Shown here: positions 1 through 9,184 of the stretch, in pieces
Position numbering within the stretch: the first letter of the stretch is position 1
Layout: each line of letters opens with the position of its first letter
Source: JAXHMB01 sp034521755
GTDB lineage: Bacteria; Bacteroidota; Rhodothermia; Balneolales; Balneolaceae
Length of the DNA: 64,000 bases
NCBI GenBank assembly: GCA_034521755.1
Contig: JAXHMB010000003.1
Coordinates: 372,001 to 436,000 of the forward strand
Direction: 5' to 3'
Position numbers and translations under genes: made by a program
The notes under the pieces: model-generated
Databases searched by the model: none
Seen by the model: only the letters and a program-made list of their open reading frames with translations
Told to the model about the DNA's origin: nothing

Positions 1-61
1 GTATGGCTAAAACCATCCTCCAGAAATACTTCCAGCTTATATGTATCCAGCTTAAAAACAA
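1..61 (-). CDS. Possible start of a membrane protein, cut by the window edge
   Basis: After the aroB stop a reading frame starting with TTG at 61 stays open to the window edge. It would encode about 20 residues rich in W, I and F (MFLSWIHISWKYFWRMVLAI), resembling the N-terminus of an integral membrane protein such as an ABC permease. It lies 4 nt after aroB on the same strand, so it could be co-transcribed. Only 61 nt are visible and no family can be assigned; the frame may be chance. Confidence 0.25.
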   Translation of the reverse strand, partial: MFLSWIHISWKYFWRMVLAI

Positions 62-65
62 GTGC

Positions 66-1166
66 TTATTTTTTAGTATTCAGTTTCTTAAATGCAAATT
101 CCCAGGCATTGAACAAAAGGTCTTTATCCTCACAACTAAACAAAAAAGGACTCTCCCAGTCACTAAGCAAAACAAGTCGGATAACCCCATCTTTTACTTT
201 TTTATCTCGGCTCATAATCTCAACAAGCTGGGATATCTCTATTTCATCAGTATTGATTGTTAAATCATATAACGATAGAAAGGGGTCAAAACGTGCATTA
301 TCTATATTTGCGCCTTTTATTTCTGAAGCATACGTACCAGCCAACATTCCCAGAAATACAGCTTCGCCGTGAGAAACAGTACCATAGCCTCCGTACTTTT
401 CGAGTGCATGGCCGAAGGTATGGCCAAAATTTAAATACGCTCTCACTCCAGATTCCAATGTATCCTTTTCAACTATTTTAGTTTTTATTCTTGCACAATC
501 AGTAATCAACTCAGCCCATTGTGGTGATGGCTGCAATTCTTTTTTAATTTCATCCTCTAAACGCTGAAATAAACTTTCATCTTCTATAGCAGCATACTTC
601 AGCATTTCAGATAAACCATTTATCCACTCCTTTCTTTCGAGAGTTGTCAGGTAATTAATATCAGCAAAAACTGCATCAGGCTGATAAAAAGCACCAATCA
701 AGTTTTTACCTGTAGCGTGATTAATGCCTGTCTTCCCGCCGATAGAACTGTCAACCATAGCAAGTAGTGAGGTAGGCATATGAATTAAAGGGACACCACG
801 CAAAACACTTGCCGCCACGAATCCGGCTAAGTCACCCGTTACGCCGCCGCCAATTGCAAGGATGGGAGTTTTACGTTCAATGCCTGATTTTAACGTTGCA
901 TCCACCAACTTGTTCCATTCCGGAAAAGACTTACTTTTCTCTCCTTCGGGCACATCAAAAAATTCAACATTGTTAAAAAAAGTATTGCATCCTTCTTCAA
1001 TAATATCAGCATGAAGTTTCCATACTTTTTCATCAACAATTACAAACAGTTTCTCCTTGGAATACCGAGTGGCGCAAAAGTCGTTAAAACTATCCCATAG
1101 GTTTTGTCCAACATGAATAGGATATGAGGCCTGTGTGGAGGTGCTGACCTTAATGATCTGAGACAT
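66..1166 (-). CDS. aroB: 3-dehydroquinate synthase
   Basis: AroB converts DAHP to 3-dehydroquinate, the second step of the cytoplasmic shikimate pathway, using NAD and a divalent metal. The 366-residue length is normal for the family. Visible family blocks are the NAD-binding stretch DVPEGEKSKSF, GGGVTGDLAGFVAASVLRG, the block MPTSLLAMVDSSIGGKTG and the metal-ligand region HTFGHALEK and SHGEAV. The ATG at 1166 lies inside the end of aroK, a 17-nt overlap, so the two shikimate genes are probably translationally coupled. No anomaly seen. Confidence 0.96.
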   Translation of the reverse strand: MSQIIKVSTSTQASYPIHVGQNLWDSFNDFCATRYSKEKLFVIVDEKVWKLHADIIEEGCNTFFNNVEFFDVPEGEKSKSFPEWNKLVDATLKSGIERKTPILAIGGGVTGDLAGFVAASVLRGVPLIHMPTSLLAMVDSSIGGKTGINHATGKNLIGAFYQPDAVFADINYLTTLERKEWINGLSEMLKYAAIEDESLFQRLEDEIKKELQPSPQWAELITDCARIKTKIVEKDTLESGVRAYLNFGHTFGHALEKYGGYGTVSHGEAVFLGMLAGTYASEIKGANIDNARFDPFLSLYDLTINTDEIEISQLVEIMSRDKKVKDGVIRLVLLSDWESPFLFSCEDKDLLFNAWEFAFKKLNTKK

Positions 1167-1710
1167 GATTTTTAATTTTACGAATCAATTTATCTGATAA
1201 CGAATCAACATCGTCAAATTTACTGCTATCAATTTGGATTACGGCCTGTTCATACAGCGGCATCCTTTGCTGGTACAGTGCCTTCAATTCTGCTTGCAAA
1301 ACGTCTTTGCTTTTAGGACTACCCCCGTCATCCAATAGAAGCGGACGTTTAGTATTATTTTTGATACGCTCAAAGATAACAGAAAATGGAGTCTCAATAA
1401 ATATTAAAAGCCCATTAAGTTTAATATGGTCAAGTATGTGTTGATCCTGTAGAGATCCTCCCCCAAGAGCTATAATACCCTTAAATGTACGGATTGCCTT
1501 ACGTATTGCAGATCTTTCTAATGCCCGAAAAGCATCTTCTCCTTCATTTTCAAAAATTTCGGGAATACTTAAACCTTGCTCGTGTTCAATAAACTGATCC
1601 AAGTCCATAAAAGACTGTTCCAACTTTTCAGCCAACACTTTACCAATTGTTGTCTTCCCCGCTCCCATGAACCCGCAAAGAAAAATACGATCAGGTAAAT
1701 TGGTAATCAT
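1150..1710 (-). CDS. aroK: Shikimate kinase
   Basis: Phosphorylates shikimate with ATP in the shikimate pathway. It is a P-loop kinase of 186 residues with Walker A GFMGAGKTT (residues 13-21), the shikimate-binding DLD (36-38), a central GGGS loop and a lid region with KRPLL. It sits between the RqcH-like gene and aroB, overlapping aroB by 17 nt and ending the preceding gene by only 2 nt, which suggests a three-gene transcript. Length and motifs are typical of AroK/AroL; which of the two names applies cannot be told. Confidence 0.94.
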   Translation of the reverse strand: MITNLPDRIFLCGFMGAGKTTIGKVLAEKLEQSFMDLDQFIEHEQGLSIPEIFENEGEDAFRALERSAIRKAIRTFKGIIALGGGSLQDQHILDHIKLNGLLIFIETPFSVIFERIKNNTKRPLLLDDGGSPKSKDVLQAELKALYQQRMPLYEQAVIQIDSSKFDDVDSLSDKLIRKIKNHVSDH

Positions 1711-1712
1711 GC

Positions 1713-3302
1713 TTAGTGTTTATTTGGATTAATTGGAGGTACCATTTCTACTTGTTCGCGTTCTACAACAACAGCTCCCGGGGCAGCCCCTTTAGGTTTT
1801 CTCACATACTTGCGTTTTGTGTACATTACTGGTGCAGATTTCATTCCTTTAGCCTTTGAGTAGTAGGCGGCATATCCCGCCGCCTTTAAAATCACGTTCT
1901 TGGGAGGGTAGTCTTTTTGATTGCCCATGCGAATAACCACATGTGAACCTCCAACTCCCCGTGCATGCAACCAAACATCTTCTTTGTGAGCCAAACTGGT
2001 CAACTCGTCGTTACTTTTTGCATTTTTACCTATCCAAATCTCATACTTTCCTTCTTTAAATTTTCGATAGGGTGAACTAGCCTGGCTGTCATCTTCTACT
2101 CCGTAACCAAACTTCTTAAGCTGTTCTTTGTGATCTTTCATCCACGATTCCAACTCAGGCAAGTGCTTAATCTCGTTAAGCTCTTTCAAGAGCCCTGCAG
2201 ACTCCTCCGCTTCTTCTTCTGTCTTCGGAATCCGGCGCTTTGCTTCCTTATAAGATTTTTTTGACGACTTTGCTTTGTCGTAATAGTATTCTGCGTTATC
2301 AGTGATTGACTTGCCTTCTTTAAGTGGAATAGTAATGGGCTCATTACCCTTGTAGAAATCTTCTACCGTAATCTCTTCTGTGCCGGGCTCTACTTGTTCA
2401 TGAGCATGTGCCATCAACAAGTGACCAAATTTTTCGTATTCATCTGCTCGCTCCAGGCTTTTATCAGCTTGCCGGAGCTGCTCAAGCTGGCTTTCTTTTT
2501 TTGCCACAGTCCTTTCCAGTAATCGCTGTAGCCCCTCTTTTTTGTTATGCAAACGCCGCAAATATACCGCATTGCGATAAGCATGCAACACAGCAGCATT
2601 TACCGTATCAAAGGTTCGGTCGTTCGGCTTATCTAAGATTTCTTTTGACCACAGACACAGATCACCTGTTTCCAAAACTCTGGGATGGGGATTAGCTTCT
2701 AAAGCTTGAGTAATTCGTTCGGTAAACTCTTTAACTTCTTCGATCTCCATATCCTCAACATTATGCTGCTCTACCAGATATGGCAACAGGTTGCGAGGTA
2801 AGAGTGGATTAAAACCTGCTATTTGATTTTTCGCACTTTTGCGTGGGCTGACTTCATCCTTAAAGTTTGGAACAAATGGTTTTGGTGCTTCTTTCCCAAT
2901 CGCCTCTTCAGGATTTTTAAAAGCATCTTTAATTATTCCCTCCTCAACCAAAAAGACATTGGGCTTATTGCTAAACAGTTTAAATAATAACCTGCTCTTG
3001 TCTTCGAAATGAACAGACAATAGACGATCGTATTTAGCTAACGAAATGCTAACAATTTGTTTGCCATCCAAGGGCTTAAAAAAATTGAGCACATTACTCT
3101 TTTTCGGTGGACGATAATCGTCTAAAAAAATAGCCGTTTCATTAGGATTGGTACTAAATACCAATCGGTATCGTTCTGAATTCTGATGGATGTAAATCTC
3201 CAAAACGTTTTTATGCGGACTTATAGAAAACTGAAAAAAACCACCATCAATTTTTTCATTTAATTCTCTATTTAAGTAAATTAGCGTGTAATAATTATTC
3301 AT
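1713..3302 (-). CDS. rqcH: RqcH/NFACT family ribosome quality control protein (FbpA-like)
   Basis: NFACT proteins bind stalled 50S-peptidyl-tRNA complexes and, in bacteria that have RqcH, direct C-terminal alanine tailing of stalled chains; the older name is fibronectin-binding protein A. The 529 residues show an NFACT-N region including YDRLLS (D92, R93, matching the conserved Asp-Arg pair), a charged central coiled-coil (about 250-390) and a C-terminal NFACT-R/DUF814 domain with DVWLHARGVGGSHVVIRMG. The C-terminus is slightly basic. The function in this organism is inferred from the family. It is the first gene of the aroK-aroB run. Confidence 0.88.
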   Translation of the reverse strand: MNNYYTLIYLNRELNEKIDGGFFQFSISPHKNVLEIYIHQNSERYRLVFSTNPNETAIFLDDYRPPKKSNVLNFFKPLDGKQIVSISLAKYDRLLSVHFEDKSRLLFKLFSNKPNVFLVEEGIIKDAFKNPEEAIGKEAPKPFVPNFKDEVSPRKSAKNQIAGFNPLLPRNLLPYLVEQHNVEDMEIEEVKEFTERITQALEANPHPRVLETGDLCLWSKEILDKPNDRTFDTVNAAVLHAYRNAVYLRRLHNKKEGLQRLLERTVAKKESQLEQLRQADKSLERADEYEKFGHLLMAHAHEQVEPGTEEITVEDFYKGNEPITIPLKEGKSITDNAEYYYDKAKSSKKSYKEAKRRIPKTEEEAEESAGLLKELNEIKHLPELESWMKDHKEQLKKFGYGVEDDSQASSPYRKFKEGKYEIWIGKNAKSNDELTSLAHKEDVWLHARGVGGSHVVIRMGNQKDYPPKNVILKAAGYAAYYSKAKGMKSAPVMYTKRKYVRKPKGAAPGAVVVEREQVEMVPPINPNKH

Positions 3303-3354
3303 GTTTGTTTAGGAGTAAAAAGCAACATTTAACTTAAAAAAATTAAGGCGATTC

Positions 3355-4005
3355 ATGACTTATCCGATTTTTAATTCGGTCATAAATCGAATCGAAAATG
3401 AGCTTAAAGAGAGAAACATTCCTATTAAAGCATTTAAAACCTGGAATGAAGATAGAATAAATGCTACAGGTCTGGAAATAGTAATTGACCTTTCCAACAA
3501 AGCAAATTTTCTTAAAGCATTATCATTTAACTTCGACTGGGATCGCTTCAGGGAAACAGTGTTAGCAAGACAGCTTGAAGGTATGGAAGAACACCCTTTT
3601 CTACAGGAAGAAAATATGGTAAGCACCTCTATTTCTCCAATTATTGATATTGAAGTTTCATGGCTGTTTGATGAAAACAAATCACAACCTCAAGTTCAGC
3701 CCGGACATCATGGCGACAAGATTAGTAATGCCAGCAATTGGATGGAAGATATTAGTAAACAGGTTAATGATCTCTTAAAAGATGATGATATCATCACCAG
3801 GTGGCATGTTGAAGTTGAAGGAAACGAAAGTGATAAATATTTATCGGCTATAAATCTAATCTCATATTTCCAATATACCCTGGAAAATTTAACAAGCTTA
3901 AATGAAGTGCATGAATTTGTTGGGAAAAATCTACAAGACCTGCTGCAAAAATCTAACAAAGTCTTAAAAATTTCAGACCGAACGTTGGAACAACAAGCTG
4001 CATAA
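3355..4005 (+). CDS. Hypothetical cytoplasmic protein
   Basis: A 216-residue soluble protein with no signal peptide, membrane segment or recognised motif. It is acidic with alternating charged and aliphatic stretches, and a region near residues 85-105 (ISPIIDIEVSWLF) looks like a beta strand pair. It is divergent from the RqcH-like gene (52 nt between starts) and ends at a strong bidirectional hairpin terminator. I do not recognise a family; it may be lineage-specific. Confidence refers to it being a real gene, supported by length, isolation in frame and the terminator directly after its stop. Confidence 0.7.
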   Translation: MTYPIFNSVINRIENELKERNIPIKAFKTWNEDRINATGLEIVIDLSNKANFLKALSFNFDWDRFRETVLARQLEGMEEHPFLQEENMVSTSISPIIDIEVSWLFDENKSQPQVQPGHHGDKISNASNWMEDISKQVNDLLKDDDIITRWHVEVEGNESDKYLSAINLISYFQYTLENLTSLNEVHEFVGKNLQDLLQKSNKVLKISDRTLEQQAA

Positions 4006-4007
4006 AA

Positions 4008-4035
4008 AAAGGCCTTCTTAAAAAAGAAGGCCTTT
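4008..4035. terminator. Bidirectional rho-independent terminator
   Basis: A perfect 12-bp inverted repeat (AAAGGCCTTCTT at 4008-4019, its complement at 4024-4035) around a 4-nt loop. Its A/T flanks give a U-run on either strand. It sits between two converging genes, the hypothetical gene ending at 4005 and the COX24-like gene ending at 4053, and can serve both. Confidence 0.85.
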
Positions 4036-4052
4036 AAACAACTGCCAAATAA

Positions 4053-4142
4053 TTACTTTTTCTTGTGCCGATTCTTACGCAGTCTTTTTTTACGCTTATG
4101 TTTTGCAATTTTTTTTCGCTTTTTCTTTTTACCGCTTGGCAT
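4053..4142 (-). CDS. AURKAIP1/COX24-like very basic small protein
   Basis: A 29-residue protein starting MPSGKKKKRKKIAKHKRKK and consisting almost only of Lys, Arg and His. This matches the AURKAIP1/COX24 domain family found across Bacteroidota, related to a mitochondrial small-subunit ribosomal protein, so a role as a ribosomal small-subunit component is likely (family knowledge plus inference). The gene is too short for ordinary ORF calling, but it is followed by a clear terminator and has its own ATG and TAA. It lies downstream of the HU gene on the same strand. No alternative function is suggested by the sequence. Confidence 0.82.
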   Translation of the reverse strand: MPSGKKKKRKKIAKHKRKKRLRKNRHKKK

Positions 4143-4242
4143 AACTTCACCTCTAATTTTATTAGACTTAACAGATATTCGTTTTTTCTACAGCATAGAA
4201 GATAACAATATTTCTGCCTTTATGGAACAAATGATTTAAGTA

Positions 4243-4543
4243 TCATCCCTCCTCTTCTTCCATCATTGCCTCATTTACTGATTCCTTAAAATCTTTAGAC
4301 ATCTTCAGAACGGGCACATATTGTTCAGGGAACAATTACCTCCTCATTTGTTTTGGGATTTCTGGCTACCCGTTGAGCCCGCTTTACAACTTTAAAACTA
4401 CCAAAACCCCTCAGCTCTATATTTTCACCACGCTCCATGGCATCAATCACTGTTTCCATAAAGCCATTTACTACGGCTTCAGTCTCTACCTTTGTCAATC
4501 CTGTTGATGAAGAAATTATATCGACAATATCAGCTTTCGTCAT
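4243..4543 (-). pseudogene. HU/IHF family nucleoid DNA-binding protein, frameshifted
   Basis: HU proteins are small dimeric DNA-bending proteins of the nucleoid. The first frame gives MTKADIVDIISSSTGLTK and continues through RGFGSFKVVKRAQR and the DNA-arm RNPKTNEEVIVP, then hits TGA at 4325-4327. Dropping one base from the GGG run at 4328-4330 restores PEQYVPVLKMSKDFKESVNE and an acidic end, stopping at 4243, for a 99-residue protein of normal HU length. The span is 301 nt, exactly 100 codons plus one base. This is a single-base insertion, either an assembly error or a recent mutation; without correction the product lacks the C-terminal helix. Confidence 0.85.
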
Positions 4544-4744
4544 AATTAGTCACCATTTTATCCTGATTTTATATTTAACCCTAATGAATTTAGACTACAA
4601 TGTATAAAATGTTTTCAATTTAAGTGATTTTAACGTTTTTTTAACTGGATTCAACATAAAAACTTTATAAGACCCTAGAACATTCAAAAATCTTTTATAC
4701 TTTCGGGTTTTAAAATTAAACGAAAATAATACTAGCTGGCCAAC

Positions 4745-6415
4745 ATGGAATTATTTGAACAAGTGATAGAGTTTCTCGAAAAAATAGTTTGGAATACCCC
4801 GGCAGATTTTCCTGCCATGGTAGTCATCCTGCTTGCCTTTGGGGTTTTTATAACCTTTAGACTTGGATTTATACAAATAAGGCGATTCGGCCATGGATTA
4901 AAAGTTGTTACCGGTTTTTATGACGACGAAGAGGATGAAGGGGATATTAGTCACTTTCAAGCACTTACTACTGCGCTCTCGGCCACTGTAGGTATTGGTA
5001 ATATTGCCGGTGTAGCACTTGCTATTCATATTGGTGGTCCCGGCGCTTTATTTTGGATGTGGATAACAGCCATTCTGGGAATGGCCATTAAATTTACTGA
5101 AGTAACACTTGCTCAAGAGTATAGAAGTACCAACATAGACGGCACCGTTTCTGGCGGACCTATGTATTATATTGAACGCGGGCTTGGTGCCAACTGGAAA
5201 TGGCTGGCTGTAGCTTTTGCAGTTTCTGCTGCAATTTGTGCATTTCTGACAGGTAATGCCGTTCAGGCCAACACGGTTGCCGACACCATGCAAACTGATT
5301 TTCAAATTGCAAAATGGATAACCGGGCTAATAACTGCCGGAATAGTTGCTGCTGTAATTTTGGGAGGAATTAAACGAATTGGTCGCGTTACCTCAAAACT
5401 AGTACCAGTAATGGCTGTATTATATGTATTGGGGGCTTTCTTAATTCTCTTTATCAACTACGATGCCATATTTCCTGCTTTTGCAACTATCATTAGTAAT
5501 GCCTTTAATCCAACAGCAGGAGTACTGGGAGTTGGAACAGGAGCTTTTATTGTCACACTGAGCTTTGGTGTACAGCGCGGTATTTTTTCAAATGAAGCCG
5601 GTCAGGGATCGGCTCCTATCGCCCACTCTGCTGCAAAAACCGACGAACCTGTACGCGAGGGTGTAGTGGCTTTGCTTGAGCCGTTTATTGACACACTCAT
5701 TATATGTACCATGACTGGCTTGGTAATTGTTTCAACCGGTGCTTGGGATATGCATCACAAAAGTGAAATAAATCCAAGAAATGATTCATTCTCTTACACA
5801 ATTTCCAGCCAACCCAGTAATTCTGATGTCCCCGTTCTCTATTTCAGTGATGGGCTGCCAGAAAATGGGAATATGTTACACTATAGTGCTCCTGTTGATA
5901 CGCTATTTACTGATAAAGAATTCAGTCAACCCTTTACCGGACGCATTACGTTAAATACAACTAATAACGATTCAATCTATACAGCCTCGACAGTCACTTC
6001 AGAAGACGGGGGTCAGCTAACAACTCTATATGGAGGTATAGTTCAAAATGGTGCACCTCTTACTTCAGCAGCATTCGAGAAAGGATTGGCACCTTTATTT
6101 CCTGGCGGAGGATATCTTGTAACCTTTGCGGTCTTACTCTTTGCCATATCAACATCCATCAGCTGGAGTTATTACGGAGACCGTGCTGCACAGTACCTCT
6201 TTGGGTTTGAATCTATCTTTTGGTACCGGCTTGTTTTCGTGGGTATGCACTTTTTAGGTGCTGTTGCCACACTGGCCACTGTTTGGGCCTTTGGCGATGT
6301 CATGCTTGGACTGATGGCGTTCTTCAATATCTTTGCACTGTTCTTGTTATCAGGAAAGATTTACGAAATTACCCAAGACTACTTTGCCAAAGATCATGAT
6401 AGTCCTGACTCATAA
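4745..6415 (+). CDS. AGCS family sodium:alanine/glycine symporter
   Basis: Imports alanine or glycine with sodium across the inner membrane. The 556 residues hold about ten membrane segments and AGCS signatures including ALSATVGIGNIAGVALAI (77-94), SGGPMYYIERGLG (136-148) and GIFSNEAGQGSAPIAHSAA (279-297). Most AGCS proteins are about 450-500 residues; this one carries a roughly 95-residue hydrophilic stretch (336-430) between the helix ending VSTGAW and the segment LTSAAFEKGLAP, probably an extracytoplasmic domain. It starts 201 nt downstream of the divergent HU gene and is followed by upp after 12 nt. Confidence 0.92.
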   Translation: MELFEQVIEFLEKIVWNTPADFPAMVVILLAFGVFITFRLGFIQIRRFGHGLKVVTGFYDDEEDEGDISHFQALTTALSATVGIGNIAGVALAIHIGGPGALFWMWITAILGMAIKFTEVTLAQEYRSTNIDGTVSGGPMYYIERGLGANWKWLAVAFAVSAAICAFLTGNAVQANTVADTMQTDFQIAKWITGLITAGIVAAVILGGIKRIGRVTSKLVPVMAVLYVLGAFLILFINYDAIFPAFATIISNAFNPTAGVLGVGTGAFIVTLSFGVQRGIFSNEAGQGSAPIAHSAAKTDEPVREGVVALLEPFIDTLIICTMTGLVIVSTGAWDMHHKSEINPRNDSFSYTISSQPSNSDVPVLYFSDGLPENGNMLHYSAPVDTLFTDKEFSQPFTGRITLNTTNNDSIYTASTVTSEDGGQLTTLYGGIVQNGAPLTSAAFEKGLAPLFPGGGYLVTFAVLLFAISTSISWSYYGDRAAQYLFGFESIFWYRLVFVGMHFLGAVATLATVWAFGDVMLGLMAFFNIFALFLLSGKIYEITQDYFAKDHDSPDS

Positions 6416-6427
6416 TTACTTCGCAAT

Positions 6428-7069
6428 ATGGATGGACACTCATTCAAGAATGTCACATTAATTGAACATCCTGTCATCTCGCGGGACCTCACTATCCTGC
6501 GGGATGTCAATACCAATATTGCAGACTTTAGATCTGCAATGAAACGTATAGCTACTATTCTAGCTTATCATGCTCTTCTGGAACTGCCGCTTAAAGAGTT
6601 TGAAATTCAGACTCCAATACAACAGACATCGGGGTATGACATTGATCAGGATATTATGGTAATTCCTATCTTGAGAGCTGGCTTAGCACTAACAGATGCT
6701 CTAATACAATTTATCCCAGATGCCAAGGTAGGTCATTTGGGCATGTATAGAGATGAAGAAACACATCAGCCGGTAGATTACTATTCCAATATTCCCCCAA
6801 ATGTAGAAGAAGCGATGGTTTTAGTAGTTGATCCCATGCTGGCCACAGGTGGCAGTGCCCATGATGCACTTTCATTTCTTGAAAAATCAGGTGCTACACA
6901 TTTGCGTTTTATTTCTTTGATATCGGCACCGGAAGGATTAAAATTCCTGGAAAACAAGCACCCCGATGTACCCGTTATTACTTCTGCCATTGATGATAAT
7001 CTTAATGATGATGCTTTTATAGTTCCCGGACTAGGAGATGCAGGTGATCGATATTTTGGCACCACATAA
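6428..7069 (+). CDS. upp: Uracil phosphoribosyltransferase
   Basis: Salvages uracil to UMP using PRPP in the cytoplasm. The 213-residue length is standard. The PRPP-binding loop is VVDPMLATGGSA, the IPILRAGLALTDAL block and the C-terminal uracil-binding segment FIVPGLGDAGDRYFGT are all present. It is 12 nt after the symporter and overlaps the start of the LptC-like gene by about 32 nt, so the four genes 4745-9184 form a likely transcription unit even though their functions differ. Confidence 0.95.
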   Translation: MDGHSFKNVTLIEHPVISRDLTILRDVNTNIADFRSAMKRIATILAYHALLELPLKEFEIQTPIQQTSGYDIDQDIMVIPILRAGLALTDALIQFIPDAKVGHLGMYRDEETHQPVDYYSNIPPNVEEAMVLVVDPMLATGGSAHDALSFLEKSGATHLRFISLISAPEGLKFLENKHPDVPVITSAIDDNLNDDAFIVPGLGDAGDRYFGTT

Positions 7070-7622
7070 AACACTGTACACTTTTTTATTTGCCATTCTT
7101 TGTGTGGCAAGCGTGGCTGGTTCATGCACTGAACTCTCTAAAGAGGACTCGCAAAAAATTAATAAAGCACTGCGCGACTCCCTTACCTCAACAACCGAAA
7201 CCTGGGATGTTGATATGGAAATTATGGAAGAAGGGTTCAAAAAAGTCCGACTCACAGGATCCTATGCTGCTACATTTAACACAAAAGAAACTAAAGAAAC
7301 CCGCATAAAAGGACCGGTTCACATCGATGTTTTTGATTCTACCGGAGCAATTACCACAACAGTAGATTGCAATCGAACTATATATAATGCAGAGAATTTC
7401 GTATTTGAGTTCTTTGGCAATGTTAGGGTTAATACAAAAGACAACCGCCACCTGGAGTCTGAATACCTTAAATGGAAACAGGGCAGTGATAAAATTTCTA
7501 CACCTGAATTTGTAATCATTACTACCCCATCCGACAGTATAGCAGGAAGCGGCTTCGAGGGTAGTACCGACCTTACCAATTATACAATCAAAGAACCCAA
7601 AGGAAGGGTTATCGTCAATTAA
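7038..7622 (+). CDS. lptC: LptC-like LPS transport periplasmic protein
   Basis: LptC proteins pass lipopolysaccharide from the inner-membrane LptBFG pump to the LptA bridge. This 194-residue protein has an N-terminal hydrophobic segment (TLYTFLFAILCVASVAGSC) that ends in a lipobox-like Cys, then a beta-rich domain with the IKGPVHIDVFDSTGAI and FEFFGNVRVNTKD repeats typical of LptC/OstA folds. The next gene is OstA-like and overlaps by one base (TAATG), strongly supporting an LPS-export role. The start is uncertain: ATG at 7038 overlaps upp by 32 nt, and a TTG at about 7053 is an alternative. Confidence 0.8.
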   Translation: MQVIDILAPHKTLYTFLFAILCVASVAGSCTELSKEDSQKINKALRDSLTSTTETWDVDMEIMEEGFKKVRLTGSYAATFNTKETKETRIKGPVHIDVFDSTGAITTTVDCNRTIYNAENFVFEFFGNVRVNTKDNRHLESEYLKWKQGSDKISTPEFVIITTPSDSIAGSGFEGSTDLTNYTIKEPKGRVIVN

Positions 7623-9184
7623 TGAAATCTCGTTTATTCCATATTGGGTTAATTCTAGTTCTTGGGTTAATTTTTTTGAGCACCTATGCTCAAAATGCCT
7701 ATAGCCAAAACAGGGTGAATATCTTAGAAGCTGATCAGATTATAGGAGGCACTGTAGAAGGCAAACGGGTACAAAAAATTCTTGGAAATGTACATCTGCA
7801 AAGTGAAGACTTTGAAATGTTTTGCGACAGTGCCTACCAGTTTGTCAATGAAAGTGAGATTCGCGCCTATGGAAATATCCAAATTAATACGGAAGATGAA
7901 AAAATATGGACAGATTCTTTAACCTACTTCACAGATGTAGATTTTAGTCAGCTTCGTGGCCGTGTAATTATTGAAGCTGACAGTACCACCCTCTTTGGCA
8001 ATAGCGTTGACTACCGTTTCTCAACCAAAGTAGCCCACTTTATCGATCAAATTAGACTGGAAGACAAGGACGGTATATTAAAAGCGGACTCCGGATTTTA
8101 TTACCGGGAACCTGATAGCGCTACTTTTCGTGGAGAAGTGCAGCTCTCTGATACCACGCAATACATTGAAGGTGATAGTTTATTCAGTAATCGCAGTACG
8201 GATTATTATGAACTCTATGGTGATATATATGCCAACGACAAAGAAAATAACACCTTGCTTAAAGGAAATTATCTGGAGGCAGATTCAACCGGCAGAAGAT
8301 ATCTAAAAGGAAATGCCTGGCTTAGAAATGTTAAGACAGATACCGTCCGGACAGATTCGTCAGTTGCCGACACTTTATCTCCCAAACCATCTGCCGATAC
8401 AACACTTGCTCGATCTGACAGCCTCACTGCTCTCCCAGACTCTATTCGCTTCACTCAAAGGGAACCTGAAATAAAATCTGACACTACACACATCAGGTCA
8501 AAAGAAATCTTATTGCTGAAACAACAAACTCAGCCAGACACTACAACCATCATTAATGCTTATCAAGATGTGCGTATTTGGTCTAATAAATTTTCTTCTG
8601 TTTCTGATACTGCCAAGTATAATGATGCTCTGGAAATGTTTGAGCTTTGGTCAAATCCCAAAGCATGGCATAATAATATTCAGCTTACCGGTCCCTATAT
8701 AAAAGTAATTCTTGAGGACGGAGACATTCACCAACTCATTTCTTATACCGATGTGTTTGTTGCGCAAGAGGATACCGTACTGAACCGTATAAACCAGCTC
8801 AAGGGGGATACGCTAAATACCTATTTCACTGATGGAGAAATTTCAAGGATGAGGCTCAACGGCAATACTCATATTCTACGTTTTACTAAAGACGAAGCCG
8901 GCGATCCGGACGGCGCACTCGATTCGACCGCTCCTACTTCTATTTTTTACTTTGAAAATGGAGAGCTTGTTGAATTCAGGCACCTGGGAGCTATTGAAGG
9001 AGACTTTCTGCCTGAAAGCCAGTCTTTAAGCAACAGAAAATTAGACGGATACAGTTGGAATCCCAAGCAACGCCCTACCCGGCCGGAAGAAAAGATGGAG
9101 CCTCGTTTCCCTCCTATCCCCGATGAACGACCCTTTGAGTTACCCCGCAGATATCAGGCACATATTCAAACAAAAAATAACTAG
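7622..9184 (+). CDS. OstA-like LPS transport protein (LptA/LptD N-terminal family)
   Basis: A 520-residue exported protein with a signal peptide (ILVLGLIFLSTYAQNAYSQ) followed by repeated beta-strand units of the OstA/LptA jelly-roll type, for example GGTVEGKRVQKILGNVHLQ, AYGNIQINTED and LYGDIYANDKE. In Bacteroidota such OstA-like proteins are thought to build the periplasmic LPS bridge. A low-complexity Ser/Asp/Thr stretch (about 240-285) separates two beta regions. It lacks the long C-terminal barrel of LptD. It is translationally coupled to the LptC-like gene and converges with the EF-G-like gene, the two stop codons overlapping at CTAG (9181-9184). Confidence 0.85.
   Translation: MKSRLFHIGLILVLGLIFLSTYAQNAYSQNRVNILEADQIIGGTVEGKRVQKILGNVHLQSEDFEMFCDSAYQFVNESEIRAYGNIQINTEDEKIWTDSLTYFTDVDFSQLRGRVIIEADSTTLFGNSVDYRFSTKVAHFIDQIRLEDKDGILKADSGFYYREPDSATFRGEVQLSDTTQYIEGDSLFSNRSTDYYELYGDIYANDKENNTLLKGNYLEADSTGRRYLKGNAWLRNVKTDTVRTDSSVADTLSPKPSADTTLARSDSLTALPDSIRFTQREPEIKSDTTHIRSKEILLLKQQTQPDTTTIINAYQDVRIWSNKFSSVSDTAKYNDALEMFELWSNPKAWHNNIQLTGPYIKVILEDGDIHQLISYTDVFVAQEDTVLNRINQLKGDTLNTYFTDGEISRMRLNGNTHILRFTKDEAGDPDGALDSTAPTSIFYFENGELVEFRHLGAIEGDFLPESQSLSNRKLDGYSWNPKQRPTRPEEKMEPRFPPIPDERPFELPRRYQAHIQTKNN

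Noticed and set aside
4243..4543. Programmed ribosomal frameshifting in the HU gene
   Set aside because: No slippery heptamer or downstream structure is evident, HU genes are not known to use it, and unrelated genes in the window show the same kind of single-base break.
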